From assembly GCF_020055635.1 (NCBI RefSeq), contig NZ_JAIPUT010000014.1:24177-88176 (forward strand): a stretch of DNA of 64,000 bases, given 5' to 3'. Source of the DNA: Marivita sp. Its GTDB lineage: Bacteria > Pseudomonadota > Alphaproteobacteria > Rhodobacterales > Rhodobacteraceae. Positions 43,467 through 52,713 of the stretch are shown here, piece after piece. Numbering within the stretch: the stretch's first letter is position 1; each line of letters begins with the position of its first letter. The notes beneath the pieces were generated by a model that worked only from the letters and a program-made list of their open reading frames with translations, did not search any database and was not told the DNA's origin. The position numbers and the translations under genes were made by a program.

Positions 43467-43985
43467 TCAGGCCGCCGCGGGCGTACGCGACAACAGGACG
43501 TCGCCAACCTGCTTGGAGGCCGCCAGCTCGTCTCCGCCGGACGTCGCAGCGATTTCGCGGGTCAGACGTTCAAGGGCGGCTTCGTACAGCTGACGCTCGG
43601 AATAGCTCTGCTCGCGCTGGTCGTCGGCACGGTGAAGATCGCGCACCACCTCGGCGATCGCAATCAGGTCGCCGGAATTGATCTTCTGTTCGTATTCCTG
43701 CGCCCGGCGCGACCACATGGCCTTCTTGACCTTGGCCTTGCCCTTCAGCGTCTTCATCGCCTGGTTCACGACATCCGGTGAACTCAGGGACCGCATTCCG
43801 ATTTCCGTGGCCTTGTGCGTCGGCACCCGCAATGTCATCTTGTCCTTCTCGAACGAGATCACAAACAGTTCGAGCTTGATGCCCGCGATTTCCTGCTCTT
43901 CGATCGACACGATCTGGCCGACACCATGCGCCGGATAGACGACATAGTCATTCGGACGGAATTCGGATTTTTTCGACTTGGTCAT
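43467..43985 (-). CDS. carD: CarD-family transcriptional regulator
   Basis: A 172-residue CarD/TRCF-RID protein. The N-terminal Tudor-like RNA-polymerase-binding domain is seen in FRPNDYVVYPAHGVGQIVSI, and the helical C-terminal domain in MWSRRAQEYEQKINSGDLI. CarD binds RNA polymerase beta and stabilises open complexes at weak promoters, as shown in Rhodobacter. Length and sequence are normal. It converges on the antiporter gene through a shared terminator; fdxA lies upstream in the same direction with a 272-bp gap. Confidence 0.93.
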   Translation of the reverse strand: MTKSKKSEFRPNDYVVYPAHGVGQIVSIEEQEIAGIKLELFVISFEKDKMTLRVPTHKATEIGMRSLSSPDVVNQAMKTLKGKAKVKKAMWSRRAQEYEQKINSGDLIAIAEVVRDLHRADDQREQSYSERQLYEAALERLTREIAATSGGDELAASKQVGDVLLSRTPAAA

Positions 43986-44257
43986 TCAGAACCTTCCATT
44001 TACCTTCACCCCTGCGACGCAGACAAAAATAACGAGCGGAAGCAGCACTTCCGACCGTTTCGATTCAGTGTGTACCGAGCAAGCCTGTATAAGCCCACTA
44101 TCACGCATGTATTGACACGCGTCCCACAGGTGCGATTTCTGACAGTATCATAACATAAAACGGCGCCCTGCGGTAGTGGGGCGTCAACCACCTATTCATC
44201 CCGCAGTTTCAAGGCTTTACCGCCTTTTTCCGACGCAGGTCACGATCGGGCTACGAA

Positions 44258-44596
44258 TCAGCCGCCCTCGCCCGGCGCTTCGGAAAAGTACTTCTCGAGC
44301 TTGCCGGTCTCTCCGTCCCGCTCCTCGGCCTCTGGAAGCGGATCCTTCTTGGTGATGATCACCGGCCACATCTCGGAATACTTGCGATTGAATTCGACCC
44401 ACTTGTCCGTGTCCGGCTCGGTATCCGGGCGAATCGCGTCCGCCGGGCATTCCGGTTCGCACACGCCGCAATCGATGCATTCATCGGGATGGATGACCAG
44501 CATGTTCTCGCCCTCGTAGAAACAGTCCACGGGGCAGACTTCCACGCAATCGGTGTATTTGCAGCCAATGCAGGCATCGTTGACAATGTAGGTCAT
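44258..44596 (-). CDS. fdxA: Ferredoxin FdxA (7Fe-8S type)
   Basis: A 112-residue ferredoxin. The N-terminal Cys pattern [20 protein letters not shown] and the second cluster [12 protein letters not shown] give one 3Fe-4S and one 4Fe-4S site, with the acidic C-terminal tail typical of FdxA. It is a cytoplasmic electron carrier. A short GC stem followed by TTTTA about 100 bp downstream (around 44157-44185) may be its terminator. It lies after the S4 protein gene with a 49-bp gap. Confidence 0.93.
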   Translation of the reverse strand: MTYIVNDACIGCKYTDCVEVCPVDCFYEGENMLVIHPDECIDCGVCEPECPADAIRPDTEPDTDKWVEFNRKYSEMWPVIITKKDPLPEAEERDGETGKLEKYFSEAPGEGG

Positions 44597-44645
44597 GCGG
44601 TCCGTCCATCGTTCGCTCGCCCGCTAGCTAAGCCACTGGCGAAAA

Positions 44646-45026
44646 TCATTCAAGAAGGTCTGTCCGGGTTTGTTGCAAAGCGCGACGATCTTTCTTCGTC
44701 GGCCTGCCTTTGCCTTCGAAACGAGGCACTTGCGCCTGCGGCTCGCGCGGCTGCGGCGGGGCCAGATCCTCGTAAAGCGTCCGGGCTTCGGGCGCCGGGC
44801 CGCGCCGTTCGCCCATCGCCAGAACCTTGACCACGCGGACATCGTCAGCCTGCGGAAAGGTCAGCACATCCTCGAAGGACACCGCGTAGGCGGGTTTCGA
44901 GATCGGCTGCCCGTTGACCCGCAGCTTGCCCGCCGACACGACCTTGGCGGCAAGGCTGCGCGTCTTGAAGAACCGCGCATGCCAAAGCCACTTGTCGATC
45001 CGAAGCTTCTGGACCGGCTCTGCCAA
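44646..45026 (-). CDS. S4-domain RNA-binding protein (Hsp15-like)
   Basis: A 126-residue protein with an S4 RNA-binding domain at residues 8-65 (LRIDKWLWHARFFKTRSLAA, GKLRVNGQPISKPAYAV), as in heat-shock protein Hsp15, which binds stalled 50S subunits. The C-terminal part is a basic tail. The start is a TTG at 45026, one base after the helicase TGA; no in-frame ATG offers a complete S4 domain. It is very probably translated together with the upstream helicase. Confidence 0.88.
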   Translation of the reverse strand: MAEPVQKLRIDKWLWHARFFKTRSLAAKVVSAGKLRVNGQPISKPAYAVSFEDVLTFPQADDVRVVKVLAMGERRGPAPEARTLYEDLAPPQPREPQAQVPRFEGKGRPTKKDRRALQQTRTDLLE

Positions 45027-45027
45027 G

Positions 45028-47991
45028 TCAGTCCTTGTTCTTCAGCCCCATGAGGGCCGCTGCAAAGGGATTGTCGGGGTCGATCTGCTTTTCCTTCTTC
45101 GGCGGACGCGACTGGAACGACTTGGCCCCGGCATCGCGGGGCTGGCCCTGGCCCTTGCCCTTTGGCTTGCCCTTGCCGCGCGGGCGGTCGCCCTGCGGCT
45201 TGCCGCCGTCGCGTCGGCCCTTGCCGCCGCCATCGCGGCGCGGCTGACGGTCAGGGCGATTGCCCCGCCATGTGAAGACATAGAACACTTCGGTTTCCGG
45301 CCCCGCCAGGGCGGCGTCAGGCGCCGCGCCCGGATCGATCTCGGTCTCGGAATTTGTCGGGACAGGCGTTTCGTCGGGCGTGTCCAGCGGCGCGTCTGCA
45401 ACCGGGGCCACTTCGTCGTCCGGCATCGCGGCGGCGGCATCCGGCACGTCGGCGGCTTCGGGCGCCGCGGACGGCTCCGCATCGGTGCCCGGCACGTCTT
45501 CCTGCGCCACATCCATCACCGGCGTATCCTCGACCGGCACGACACCATCGGTCTCGGCATCCTGTTCGGTCGCGGTCGCCGCATCGGCTTCGGGCACCAC
45601 GGCATCGACGGCGCGCACCTTTTCACGCTCGCCCTTTTCCGCCTTGTAGCCCAGCCCGCCCATCAGGTCGGCGAATTGCTCAAGCGTCAGGCCGGTGATC
45701 GACAGCATGTCGGGATTGGCCTCGAACCCGCCCCGGCTGTCCTGTGCGCGCAGCAGATCCGCCAGACGTTCCAGCATGTCGATGCGGATTGCCCGGTCGC
45801 CGGCTGCGCGGTAGCCCGACACGGTGTGATGCTCGGAAGGCGTGCCCGGCGTGTTCGGCACCGTCACCAGACCCGGCGGCGGCGCTTCGGGAAACACGTC
45901 GAGATTCTTGGAAAGGCTCCACAGCACAAGCCGCAACCGGGTCGGCGCCGGTTTGAGAAGCAGCGGCATGAAGATCGTGAACTGCCCGAACCGGATACCA
46001 TGCTTGCGCAGCATCCCGCGCGCATCCTGGTCCAGTCCCTTGACGTCATCCGCCACGTCGGCCCGCGGCAGGATGCCCAGCGCTTCGACCATGCGGAAGG
46101 CAAAGCCACGGGCAAGCCCGTTCAGCGTCTCGTCCTTCTGCAAGTTGATCAGCGGCTCGAACAGAGCGGCGATCTTGCGGTCGATGAAATGCTGCAAGCG
46201 GCGCTGCACCTTCTGTGCCACATCCGCTCCGGCCTCGTCGTCGACAAAGGCCACCACACGAGGTTTCAGCGGATCGTCGCCAGCGGTCAGCTTGCCCACC
46301 GCCTGGTCGCCCCACATGAGGCCACCCTGTTCGGTGTAATCCATCTCGGTGTCCGGCGCGTTGTAGAACCGATCCGCCCGAAGATGAAAATGCGGCGCAA
46401 GTGCCTGGATCGACGCCGCCTTCAGCGTCTTGGCTTCCTGTCCGGTCGCATCCTTGTCCTGGCGGAACCGGAACCCTTCGAGCCTGCCGACGAATTCGCC
46501 TTCGACGGTGACTTCACCCTTGTCATTCACTTCGGCCAAAAGGGCCTCCTTCTGTTTCAACCGCCGCAAGAGCACGGATGTGCGCCGGTCAACAAATCTT
46601 TGGGTCAGGCGCTCGTGCAGCGCATCCGACAATCGATCTTCTACAGCGCGCGTCAGTCCGCGCCAATGGCTTTCGTCATGCACCCACCCCCGGCGCTGCG
46701 CGACATAGGTCCATGTGCGGATATACGCCAGTCGTTTCGACAACGTGTCAATGTCGCCATCTGTCCTGTCGATCCGGTTGACCTGTCGGCCGAGGAAATC
46801 ATCTGGAATCGCTCCCCTTTGATGAAGATGCCCGTAGATAACTTCCAGAAGCCCCGCATGTTCCGCGTGGCTGATGCCACGGAAATCCGGGATACGGCAG
46901 ACATCCCACAAAAGCTGAACCGATTTCGGGTCGGACGCGCGCGCCTGCACTTCGGCGACGCTGCCCAGGGCCTTGAGCGCCTGCAGGTCATCCGCCTCGC
47001 GCGCCTTGACCAGCCGTTCGTCCTGCGGCGGCGCCTCGAGCGAGGCGACAAGGGTTTCGATGCTGCCGAACCGCAGATCGGCGCTGCGCCAGTTCAGCTT
47101 GCGAAGCGGCGTGAAGCGGTGGTTGCAGATCGCCTCGGCAACCTCGTCGGGCAGCGGCCCGGCTTCTCCGGTGACGCCGAAGGTGCCGTTCGACATGCCG
47201 CGCCCGGCCCGCCCGGCGATCTGCGCCAGCTCGTTGGGCATCAGCGGGCGCATCCGGCGTCCGTCGAACTTGGTCAGCGACGAAAACGCGACATGGTTGA
47301 TGTCAAGATTGAGCCCCATGCCAATGGCGTCGGTCGCCACCAGGAAATCCACCTCGCCATTCTGGTAAAGGTCCACCTGCGCGTTGCGCGTGCGCGGGCT
47401 CAGCGCGCCCATCACGACGGCGGCCCCGCCCTTCTGGCGGCGCAGCAATTCGGCGATCGCGTAGACGTTCTCGATGGAGAATCCGACGATGGCGGTGCGC
47501 GGCTGCAAGCGACTGATCTTTTTCGACCCGGTATAGGACAGCTGGCTCATCCGCTCGCGGCGCACGAATTCGCAGCCTTTCACCAGCTCCGAGATCGGCC
47601 CGCGCATCGTGTCCGACCCCATGAACAGGGTCTCGTGCGTGCCCCGCATCCGCAGCAGTCGGTCGGTGAACACATGCCCGCGCTCGGGATCGGCGCAGAG
47701 CTGGATCTCGTCGATGCCGACAAAATCGCAGCCCATCCCCTCGGGCATCGCTTCGACGGTGCAGACCCAGTATTGCGCGCGCGGCGGCACGATCCGTTCC
47801 TCGCCGGTCACCAGCGCCACCACGGACGGCCCGCGCGCCGCGACGATCTTGTCATAGACCTCGCGCGCCAGAAGCCGCAGCGGCAATCCGATCATGCCCG
47901 AGCGATAGCCCAGCATCCGTTCGATCGCGTAGTGGGTCTTGCCCGTGTTGGTCGGGCCAAGAATGGCCGCAACCCGCGCATGTCCGGCCAT
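45028..47991 (-). CDS. SUV3-like DExH-box RNA helicase
   Basis: A 987-residue helicase. Walker A is GPTNTGKTH (residues 12-20), motif II is DEIQ in FVGIDEIQLCAD, and the second RecA domain shows DFLVATDAIGMGLNLDI and ELAQIAGRAGRG. The pattern matches the mitochondrial SUV3 group, widespread in alphaproteobacteria, which unwinds RNA for degradation. The C-terminus (about 790-987) is a long Ala/Asp/Glu/Pro-rich and then Gly/Lys/Arg-rich tail (RRDGGGKGRRDGGK), probably disordered and RNA-binding. The S4 gene starts at its stop codon, suggesting a joint RNA or ribosome quality role. Confidence 0.9.
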   Translation of the reverse strand: MAGHARVAAILGPTNTGKTHYAIERMLGYRSGMIGLPLRLLAREVYDKIVAARGPSVVALVTGEERIVPPRAQYWVCTVEAMPEGMGCDFVGIDEIQLCADPERGHVFTDRLLRMRGTHETLFMGSDTMRGPISELVKGCEFVRRERMSQLSYTGSKKISRLQPRTAIVGFSIENVYAIAELLRRQKGGAAVVMGALSPRTRNAQVDLYQNGEVDFLVATDAIGMGLNLDINHVAFSSLTKFDGRRMRPLMPNELAQIAGRAGRGMSNGTFGVTGEAGPLPDEVAEAICNHRFTPLRKLNWRSADLRFGSIETLVASLEAPPQDERLVKAREADDLQALKALGSVAEVQARASDPKSVQLLWDVCRIPDFRGISHAEHAGLLEVIYGHLHQRGAIPDDFLGRQVNRIDRTDGDIDTLSKRLAYIRTWTYVAQRRGWVHDESHWRGLTRAVEDRLSDALHERLTQRFVDRRTSVLLRRLKQKEALLAEVNDKGEVTVEGEFVGRLEGFRFRQDKDATGQEAKTLKAASIQALAPHFHLRADRFYNAPDTEMDYTEQGGLMWGDQAVGKLTAGDDPLKPRVVAFVDDEAGADVAQKVQRRLQHFIDRKIAALFEPLINLQKDETLNGLARGFAFRMVEALGILPRADVADDVKGLDQDARGMLRKHGIRFGQFTIFMPLLLKPAPTRLRLVLWSLSKNLDVFPEAPPPGLVTVPNTPGTPSEHHTVSGYRAAGDRAIRIDMLERLADLLRAQDSRGGFEANPDMLSITGLTLEQFADLMGGLGYKAEKGEREKVRAVDAVVPEADAATATEQDAETDGVVPVEDTPVMDVAQEDVPGTDAEPSAAPEAADVPDAAAAMPDDEVAPVADAPLDTPDETPVPTNSETEIDPGAAPDAALAGPETEVFYVFTWRGNRPDRQPRRDGGGKGRRDGGKPQGDRPRGKGKPKGKGQGQPRDAGAKSFQSRPPKKEKQIDPDNPFAAALMGLKNKD

Positions 47992-48032
47992 GTTGACGTC
48001 CTTTGCCGTCCTGCTCGTGCGACGTCAGCGGA

Positions 48033-48587
48033 TCAGAGCGTCTGCCCGTTCACCCGCCGCTCCAGCCGCTCCAACGCGTCGATCACGTCGGAATCGTGCG
48101 GCCTGAGGCTGAGTACCCGCGAATAGGCATCATACGCAAGGCGGGGTTTGTCGACCTGTTCAAAGAGCGCGCCCAGCCCCCGCAGCGCTCCGAAATGGTC
48201 AGGATTGAGCGCCAGCGTGCGTTCCAGCGCATCCGCCGCAGGTCCGAACATCTCTTCGCGGTAATAGGCCAGCGCCAGCGCGTGCCACCCTTCGGCAAAG
48301 CCCGGCGCATGATCGGTCAGCGCCGTCAGGTGCTCGATCGCCACATTGACGTTGTCGACCTCAAGCGCATCCTGCCCCCGCTTCAACAAGAGGTTCATCG
48401 CCGCCGATCCGGATTTTTCCCATTCCTGCCGCAGCTGTCGTTCCAGCCGGTCGGCCGCCTGGGCATCCTCGGCCTGCGACAGTTGGTCAAGCAAGTCCGC
48501 CGCCGGGTCCTGCTGTGCCGTGGCCTGTCCCGCGATCACACCGGTCGAGAAAAGAAATGCCGCAACGGCAGATTTGTATTTGCGCAT
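48033..48587 (-). CDS. TPR-repeat periplasmic protein
   Basis: A 184-residue protein with a signal peptide (KSAVAAFLFSTGVIAGQATA, cut near residue 24) and tetratricopeptide-type helical repeats at about residues 65-170 (HALALAYYREEMFGPAADAL, LGALFEQVDKPRLAYDAY). It should be a scaffold in the periplasm; partner unknown. ATG 48587 follows GAGG; an ATG at 48599 is an alternative. It is 41 bp from the helicase gene in the same direction and divergent from the SCP2 gene. Confidence 0.82.
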   Translation of the reverse strand: MRKYKSAVAAFLFSTGVIAGQATAQQDPAADLLDQLSQAEDAQAADRLERQLRQEWEKSGSAAMNLLLKRGQDALEVDNVNVAIEHLTALTDHAPGFAEGWHALALAYYREEMFGPAADALERTLALNPDHFGALRGLGALFEQVDKPRLAYDAYSRVLSLRPHDSDVIDALERLERRVNGQTL

Positions 48588-48676
48588 CGTGAACCTCATA
48601 ACCACGATAAATGTAACGCAAGGCGCGGAAATTGCCAGTCTTGCACGGCAAGACGCGATCACAAGGAGACGAGCAC

Positions 48677-48967
48677 ATGAGCGATGTTGTGACACAGGCG
48701 GTCGCCGCCATGAACGAAAAGCTGAACGGCGGCGGGATCGACGGCACCGCGCAGTTCAATATCGAAGGTGAAGGCAGCATGATCGTCGACGCCGACGGCG
48801 CACGCGAAGGCCAGGCGGATGCGGATGTGACCTTCAACGCCGACGCCGATACCTTCCGCGAAATCTTCGATGGATCGCTCAACCCGACATCCGCCTTCAT
48901 GTCCGGACGCCTGTCCATCGACGGCGACATGGGCATGGCGATGAAGCTGGCCTCCACCCTGGCTTGA
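48677..48967 (+). CDS. SCP2 sterol/lipid-binding domain protein
   Basis: A 96-residue protein consisting of one SCP2 domain (FNIEGEGSMIVDADGARE, TFREIFDGSLNPTSAFMSGR, LSIDGDMGMAMKLAS). Such proteins bind hydrophobic ligands; in bacteria their role is unclear. AAGGAGAC precedes ATG 48677. The stop overlaps the next start by one base (TGATG), coupling it to the hydrolase, so a lipid ligand or substrate for both is likely. Confidence 0.9.
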   Translation: MSDVVTQAVAAMNEKLNGGGIDGTAQFNIEGEGSMIVDADGAREGQADADVTFNADADTFREIFDGSLNPTSAFMSGRLSIDGDMGMAMKLASTLA

Positions 48968-49902
48968 TGACAGAGCCCGCGCCCTATCGCGGCGATCTGG
49001 CCGACGGGCCGGGCACCGAGGCGTTCTGGCTGCGCAGTTCGGACGGGGTGCGCATCCGCGCCAGCCATGCGCCGGCGAACGCGGCGAAAGGCACGGTGTT
49101 CATCCTGCCGGGACGCAGCGAATATGTCGAAAAATACGGCCGGACCGCGGGCGATTTCGTGCGCGCGGGTTTTGACGTCATCTCGGTCGATTGGCGCGGC
49201 CAGGGCATGGCGGACCGGCTTGGCGCCGATCCGATGGTGGGCCATGTCGCGCGTTTTCTCGACTTCCAGAAGGACTGGGCGGCGGTAAGACGCTTTGCAC
49301 GCGACCGCGATGCACCGCGACCCTGGCACATGGTGGCGCATTCGATGGGCGGCTGTATCGGCCTGCGCGCCCTCATGAGCGGCAGCGACATGGCATCGGT
49401 GGTCTTTACCGGGCCGATGTGGGGCATCCGGATCGCGCCGCATCTGCGTCCGGTGGCCTGGGCCGTGCCACGGCTGGCGGTGATGCTGGGATTCGGGCAC
49501 CGCCTCGCCCCCGGCACGTCGATCAAGAGCTATCCGGCCTGTGAACCGTTCGAAGACAACATGCTGACCACCGATCCCGAGATGTATGCCGACATGCGCA
49601 GACATGTTCTGGCGGAACCGCGATTTGGCCTTGGCGGCCCGTCTCTCGCATGGCTGGGGTCTGCGCTCGACGAATGTGCCGCGCTTGAAAAATTGCCCTC
49701 GCCCGCGATGCCGGCGCTGTGTTTCGTCGGCTCGAACGAGCGGATTGTCGATACGACCAGAATTCGCGAACGGATGACCCACTGGAAGGGCGGCAAGCTT
49801 CTGCTGGTGGACGGCGCGGAACATGAAGTGCTGATGGAAAAAACCGGCACGCGGCGCCAGGTCACCGGCTCTGCGATTTCGCTCTTCTCGCGCTTTGGAT
49901 GA
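48967..49902 (+). CDS. Alpha/beta hydrolase, monoacylglycerol-lipase/lysophospholipase-like
   Basis: A 311-residue serine hydrolase. The nucleophile elbow is HSMGG in MVAHSMGGCIGLRALMSG (near residue 124), after GTVFILPGRSEYVEKYGRTA and DVISVDWRGQGMADRL, as in the PldB/monoglyceride lipase group. The catalytic His is probably in VDGAEHEVLME. It would cleave fatty acids from lysophospholipids or monoglycerides. The ATG overlaps the SCP2 stop. The 118-bp gap to the exonuclease gene suggests separate transcription downstream. Confidence 0.88.
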   Translation: MTEPAPYRGDLADGPGTEAFWLRSSDGVRIRASHAPANAAKGTVFILPGRSEYVEKYGRTAGDFVRAGFDVISVDWRGQGMADRLGADPMVGHVARFLDFQKDWAAVRRFARDRDAPRPWHMVAHSMGGCIGLRALMSGSDMASVVFTGPMWGIRIAPHLRPVAWAVPRLAVMLGFGHRLAPGTSIKSYPACEPFEDNMLTTDPEMYADMRRHVLAEPRFGLGGPSLAWLGSALDECAALEKLPSPAMPALCFVGSNERIVDTTRIRERMTHWKGGKLLLVDGAEHEVLMEKTGTRRQVTGSAISLFSRFG

Positions 49903-50020
49903 CGACCGCCGAACGCGTTTTCCAATCCATCTGTCTGCCGGTCCAAAACCGCCGTTTCTGCCCAAAGCCACACGGACCGCCCCTCTGGCGATGTCGCTTT
50001 GCCCTCCTATACTCAGTTCC

Positions 50021-51028
50021 ATGACCAACCAGGTTCTCACCTTTACCGATCGCGGCATCTACTGCCCCGCCGGAGATTTCCACATCGACCCATGGCGCCC
50101 CGTGGACCGCGCATTGATCACCCACGGTCACGCCGATCACGCCCGCCCGGGTCATCGCCGCTACCTGTGCACCGATGCTTGTGCCCCGGTGATGCGTCAC
50201 AGGCTGGGCGATATTTCTGTAGAAACCGTTAAGTTCGGCGAGACGCGTAAAATTGGCGATGCATCGGTGTCGTTCCACCCCGCGGGCCACCTGCCCGGCT
50301 CGGCGCAAATCCGGGTCGAGGTGGCGGGCGAGGTCTGGGTCGCCTCGGGCGATTACAAGATCGTCCCGGACGGAATGTCCGAGCCTTTCGAACCGGTTCC
50401 GTGCCACAGCTTCATCACCGAATGCACCTTCGGCCTGCCCGTTTTCAAATGGGACGACCAGGACGACGTGGCGCGGGAGCTCAACGCATGGTGGGCGCGC
50501 AATGCCGCCGAGGGCAGGGCGTCGATCCTCGGAGCCTATGCGCTCGGCAAGGCGCAGCGCCTGCTGGCCATGATCGATCCCGAGATTGGACCGATCCTGA
50601 CCCATGGCGCAGTCGAGAACACCAACGCAGTGCTTAGAAATCAAGGGTATAGGCTGCCCGATACCATCCACGTGACGCCTGATATCACCCCCAAAGACCA
50701 TCCCGGCGCGCTGATCATCGCGCCGCCGTCGGCCTTGGGGTCGCAATGGGCGCGCCGCTTCGGACCGGCGTCCACCGCGTTTGCCTCAGGCTGGATGCGT
50801 CTAAGGGGTGTGCGCCGCCGGCGCGCTGCCGACAGGGGCTTTGTCATTTCCGACCATGCCGATTGGAACGGATTGATGCAGGCGATCACGGAAACCAAGG
50901 CCGAAAATATTTATGCAACACATGGTTACACCGATATCTTCGCGCGATGGCTGAACTCCGAAGGCTATAACGCACAGGTGGTTCCCACCGAATTCGGCGG
51001 CGAGGATGACGAGGCGGAAACGCCATGA
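50021..51028 (+). CDS. Ligase-associated MBL-fold DNA exonuclease
   Basis: A 335-residue metallo-beta-lactamase/beta-CASP protein. The metal motif ITHGHADHARPGH (about residues 28-40), ASGDYK, and the C-terminal SDHADW and ATHGYTD segments fit the family of exonucleases found next to ATP-dependent ligases. It probably processes DNA ends before ligation. The start at 50021 gives the family-type N-terminus LTFTDRGIYCPAGDFHIDPW, though its ribosome site is weak; ATG 49991 is an alternative. It overlaps the ligase start by ATGA. Confidence 0.9.
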   Translation: MTNQVLTFTDRGIYCPAGDFHIDPWRPVDRALITHGHADHARPGHRRYLCTDACAPVMRHRLGDISVETVKFGETRKIGDASVSFHPAGHLPGSAQIRVEVAGEVWVASGDYKIVPDGMSEPFEPVPCHSFITECTFGLPVFKWDDQDDVARELNAWWARNAAEGRASILGAYALGKAQRLLAMIDPEIGPILTHGAVENTNAVLRNQGYRLPDTIHVTPDITPKDHPGALIIAPPSALGSQWARRFGPASTAFASGWMRLRGVRRRRAADRGFVISDHADWNGLMQAITETKAENIYATHGYTDIFARWLNSEGYNAQVVPTEFGGEDDEAETP

Positions 51029-52617
51029 AGGACTTTGCCGCGCTCTTCACCACCATCGATCAGACCACGAAGACCAGCCTCAAGACCAGGGCGCTGGCCG
51101 CCTTCTTCCGAACCGCCAGTGACGAGGACAAGCTCTGGACCATCGCGCTTTTCTCGGGCCGTCGCCCGAAACGCGCCGTGACCACGACGCAACTGCGCGA
51201 ATGGGCGGCCGAGGTCAGCGGTATCCCCCTCTGGTTGCTGGAAGAAAGCTATCCGATCGTCGGCGATCTGGCTGAAACCATCGCCCTTGTCCTGCCGTCC
51301 CCCGGTCGGGAAAGCGACTTGCCCCTGACCCACTGGATCACCGAACTGAAATCGCTGTCCACGCTTGATATCGGCGCGCGCAAGACCCGCATTCTCGATG
51401 CCTGGGATCAACTCGACCCCACCGAAAGGTTCCTCTTCAACAAGCTGATCACCGGTGGGTTCCGCATCGGCGTGAGCCAGAAACTGATGACCCGCGCCCT
51501 CGCGCAAGCCACTGATCAGGACGAACCCAGCCTGGCCCACCGCCTGATGGGCGGCTGGACGCCCGAGACCACGAGCTATCACGCGCTGATCGAAGCCGAG
51601 GACACGCAAGCCGACGAAAGCCGCCCTTATCCCTTCTACCTCGCCTATCAACTCGACGGCGAACCACAGGATCTCGGCGCTCCGGCGGACTGGCAGGCTG
51701 AATGGAAATGGGACGGCATCCGGGGGCAGGTGATCCTGCGAGGCGGCATGCACCATGTCTGGTCGCGCGGCGAGGAATTGATGACCGACCGTTTCCCCGA
51801 ATTCGCCCGCCTGACGGATTTCCTGTCCGACGGGCTGGTTCTGGACGGCGAGATCGTCGCGTGGGAGGGCACGCAGCCCTTTCCCTTCAACACGCTGCAA
51901 GCCCGGATCGGTCGCAAGACGGTGCCGAAGAAGCTCTTGAAAGCCGCGCCGGTGATCCTGCTGGCCTATGATCTGCTCGAACACGAGGGCGAGGATTTGC
52001 GGCACACGCCGCTGCACCACCGCCGGGCGCGCTTGGACGCGCTGTTGCGCGACCTGCCCGCTGACGCGCCGGTCAAGGCCGCCCCGCCGCTGTCCTTCGA
52101 TACCTGGGAGGCGCTGGCCCAAATCCGCGCCACCGCCCGGGACCACCGCGCCGAGGGGCTGATGCTCAAACGCCTCGACAGCCCCTATCTTGCCGGCCGC
52201 AAGAAGGGCGACTGGTGGAAATGGAAGCTTGATCCGCTGACCGTCGACGCGGTGATGATCTATGCCCAGCAGGGCCACGGTCGCCGCGCCAACCTCTTTA
52301 CCGATTTCACCTTCGCGGTCTGGGACGGCAACGATCTTGTGCCCTTCACCAAGGCCTATTCCGGCCTGACCGATGAGGAATTTCGCAAGATCACCGCCTG
52401 GGTGCGCAAGAACACGCAGCAACGCTTCGGCCCGGTGCGGCAGGTCACACCGCACCACGTGTTCGAGATCGCCTTCGAGGGCATCCATGCCTCGCCGCGT
52501 CACAAATCCGGCATCGCCTTGCGCTTTCCGCGCATGTCGCGCTGGCGGCACGACAAACCACTGCAAGAGGCCAATACGCTCGCCGATCTCAAGGATCTGC
52601 TTGAAACCTACGGCTAG
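51025..52617 (+). CDS. ATP-dependent DNA ligase (repair type)
   Basis: A 530-residue ligase. An N-terminal DNA-binding domain (1-200) is followed by the nucleotidyltransferase core with the adenylation Lys in AEWKWDGIRGQ (near residue 228), GLVLDGEIVAWEG, EGLMLKRLDSPYLAGRKKGDWWKWKL, and an OB-fold C-terminus. It seals nicks using ATP and is separate from the replicative NAD-dependent ligase. The start overlaps the exonuclease stop, so the two form a coupled DNA-repair pair; a third partner helicase, common in such loci, is not present here. Confidence 0.92.
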   Translation: MKDFAALFTTIDQTTKTSLKTRALAAFFRTASDEDKLWTIALFSGRRPKRAVTTTQLREWAAEVSGIPLWLLEESYPIVGDLAETIALVLPSPGRESDLPLTHWITELKSLSTLDIGARKTRILDAWDQLDPTERFLFNKLITGGFRIGVSQKLMTRALAQATDQDEPSLAHRLMGGWTPETTSYHALIEAEDTQADESRPYPFYLAYQLDGEPQDLGAPADWQAEWKWDGIRGQVILRGGMHHVWSRGEELMTDRFPEFARLTDFLSDGLVLDGEIVAWEGTQPFPFNTLQARIGRKTVPKKLLKAAPVILLAYDLLEHEGEDLRHTPLHHRRARLDALLRDLPADAPVKAAPPLSFDTWEALAQIRATARDHRAEGLMLKRLDSPYLAGRKKGDWWKWKLDPLTVDAVMIYAQQGHGRRANLFTDFTFAVWDGNDLVPFTKAYSGLTDEEFRKITAWVRKNTQQRFGPVRQVTPHHVFEIAFEGIHASPRHKSGIALRFPRMSRWRHDKPLQEANTLADLKDLLETYG

Positions 52618-52713
52618 GCGCGCTGCCAATCCCGGCCGCCCGATGGCTTTGCCCCTTGAACCTTTCGCCCACACGGCACAGGTTCGAAGGCAACCAAGGA
52701 CAGGAGACACCCC

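Noticed and set aside
44914..48126. Plus-strand open frame of about 1070 codons opposite the SUV3-like helicase.
   Set aside because: The minus strand encodes a complete helicase with Walker motifs; the opposite frame is Arg/His-rich shadow sequence.
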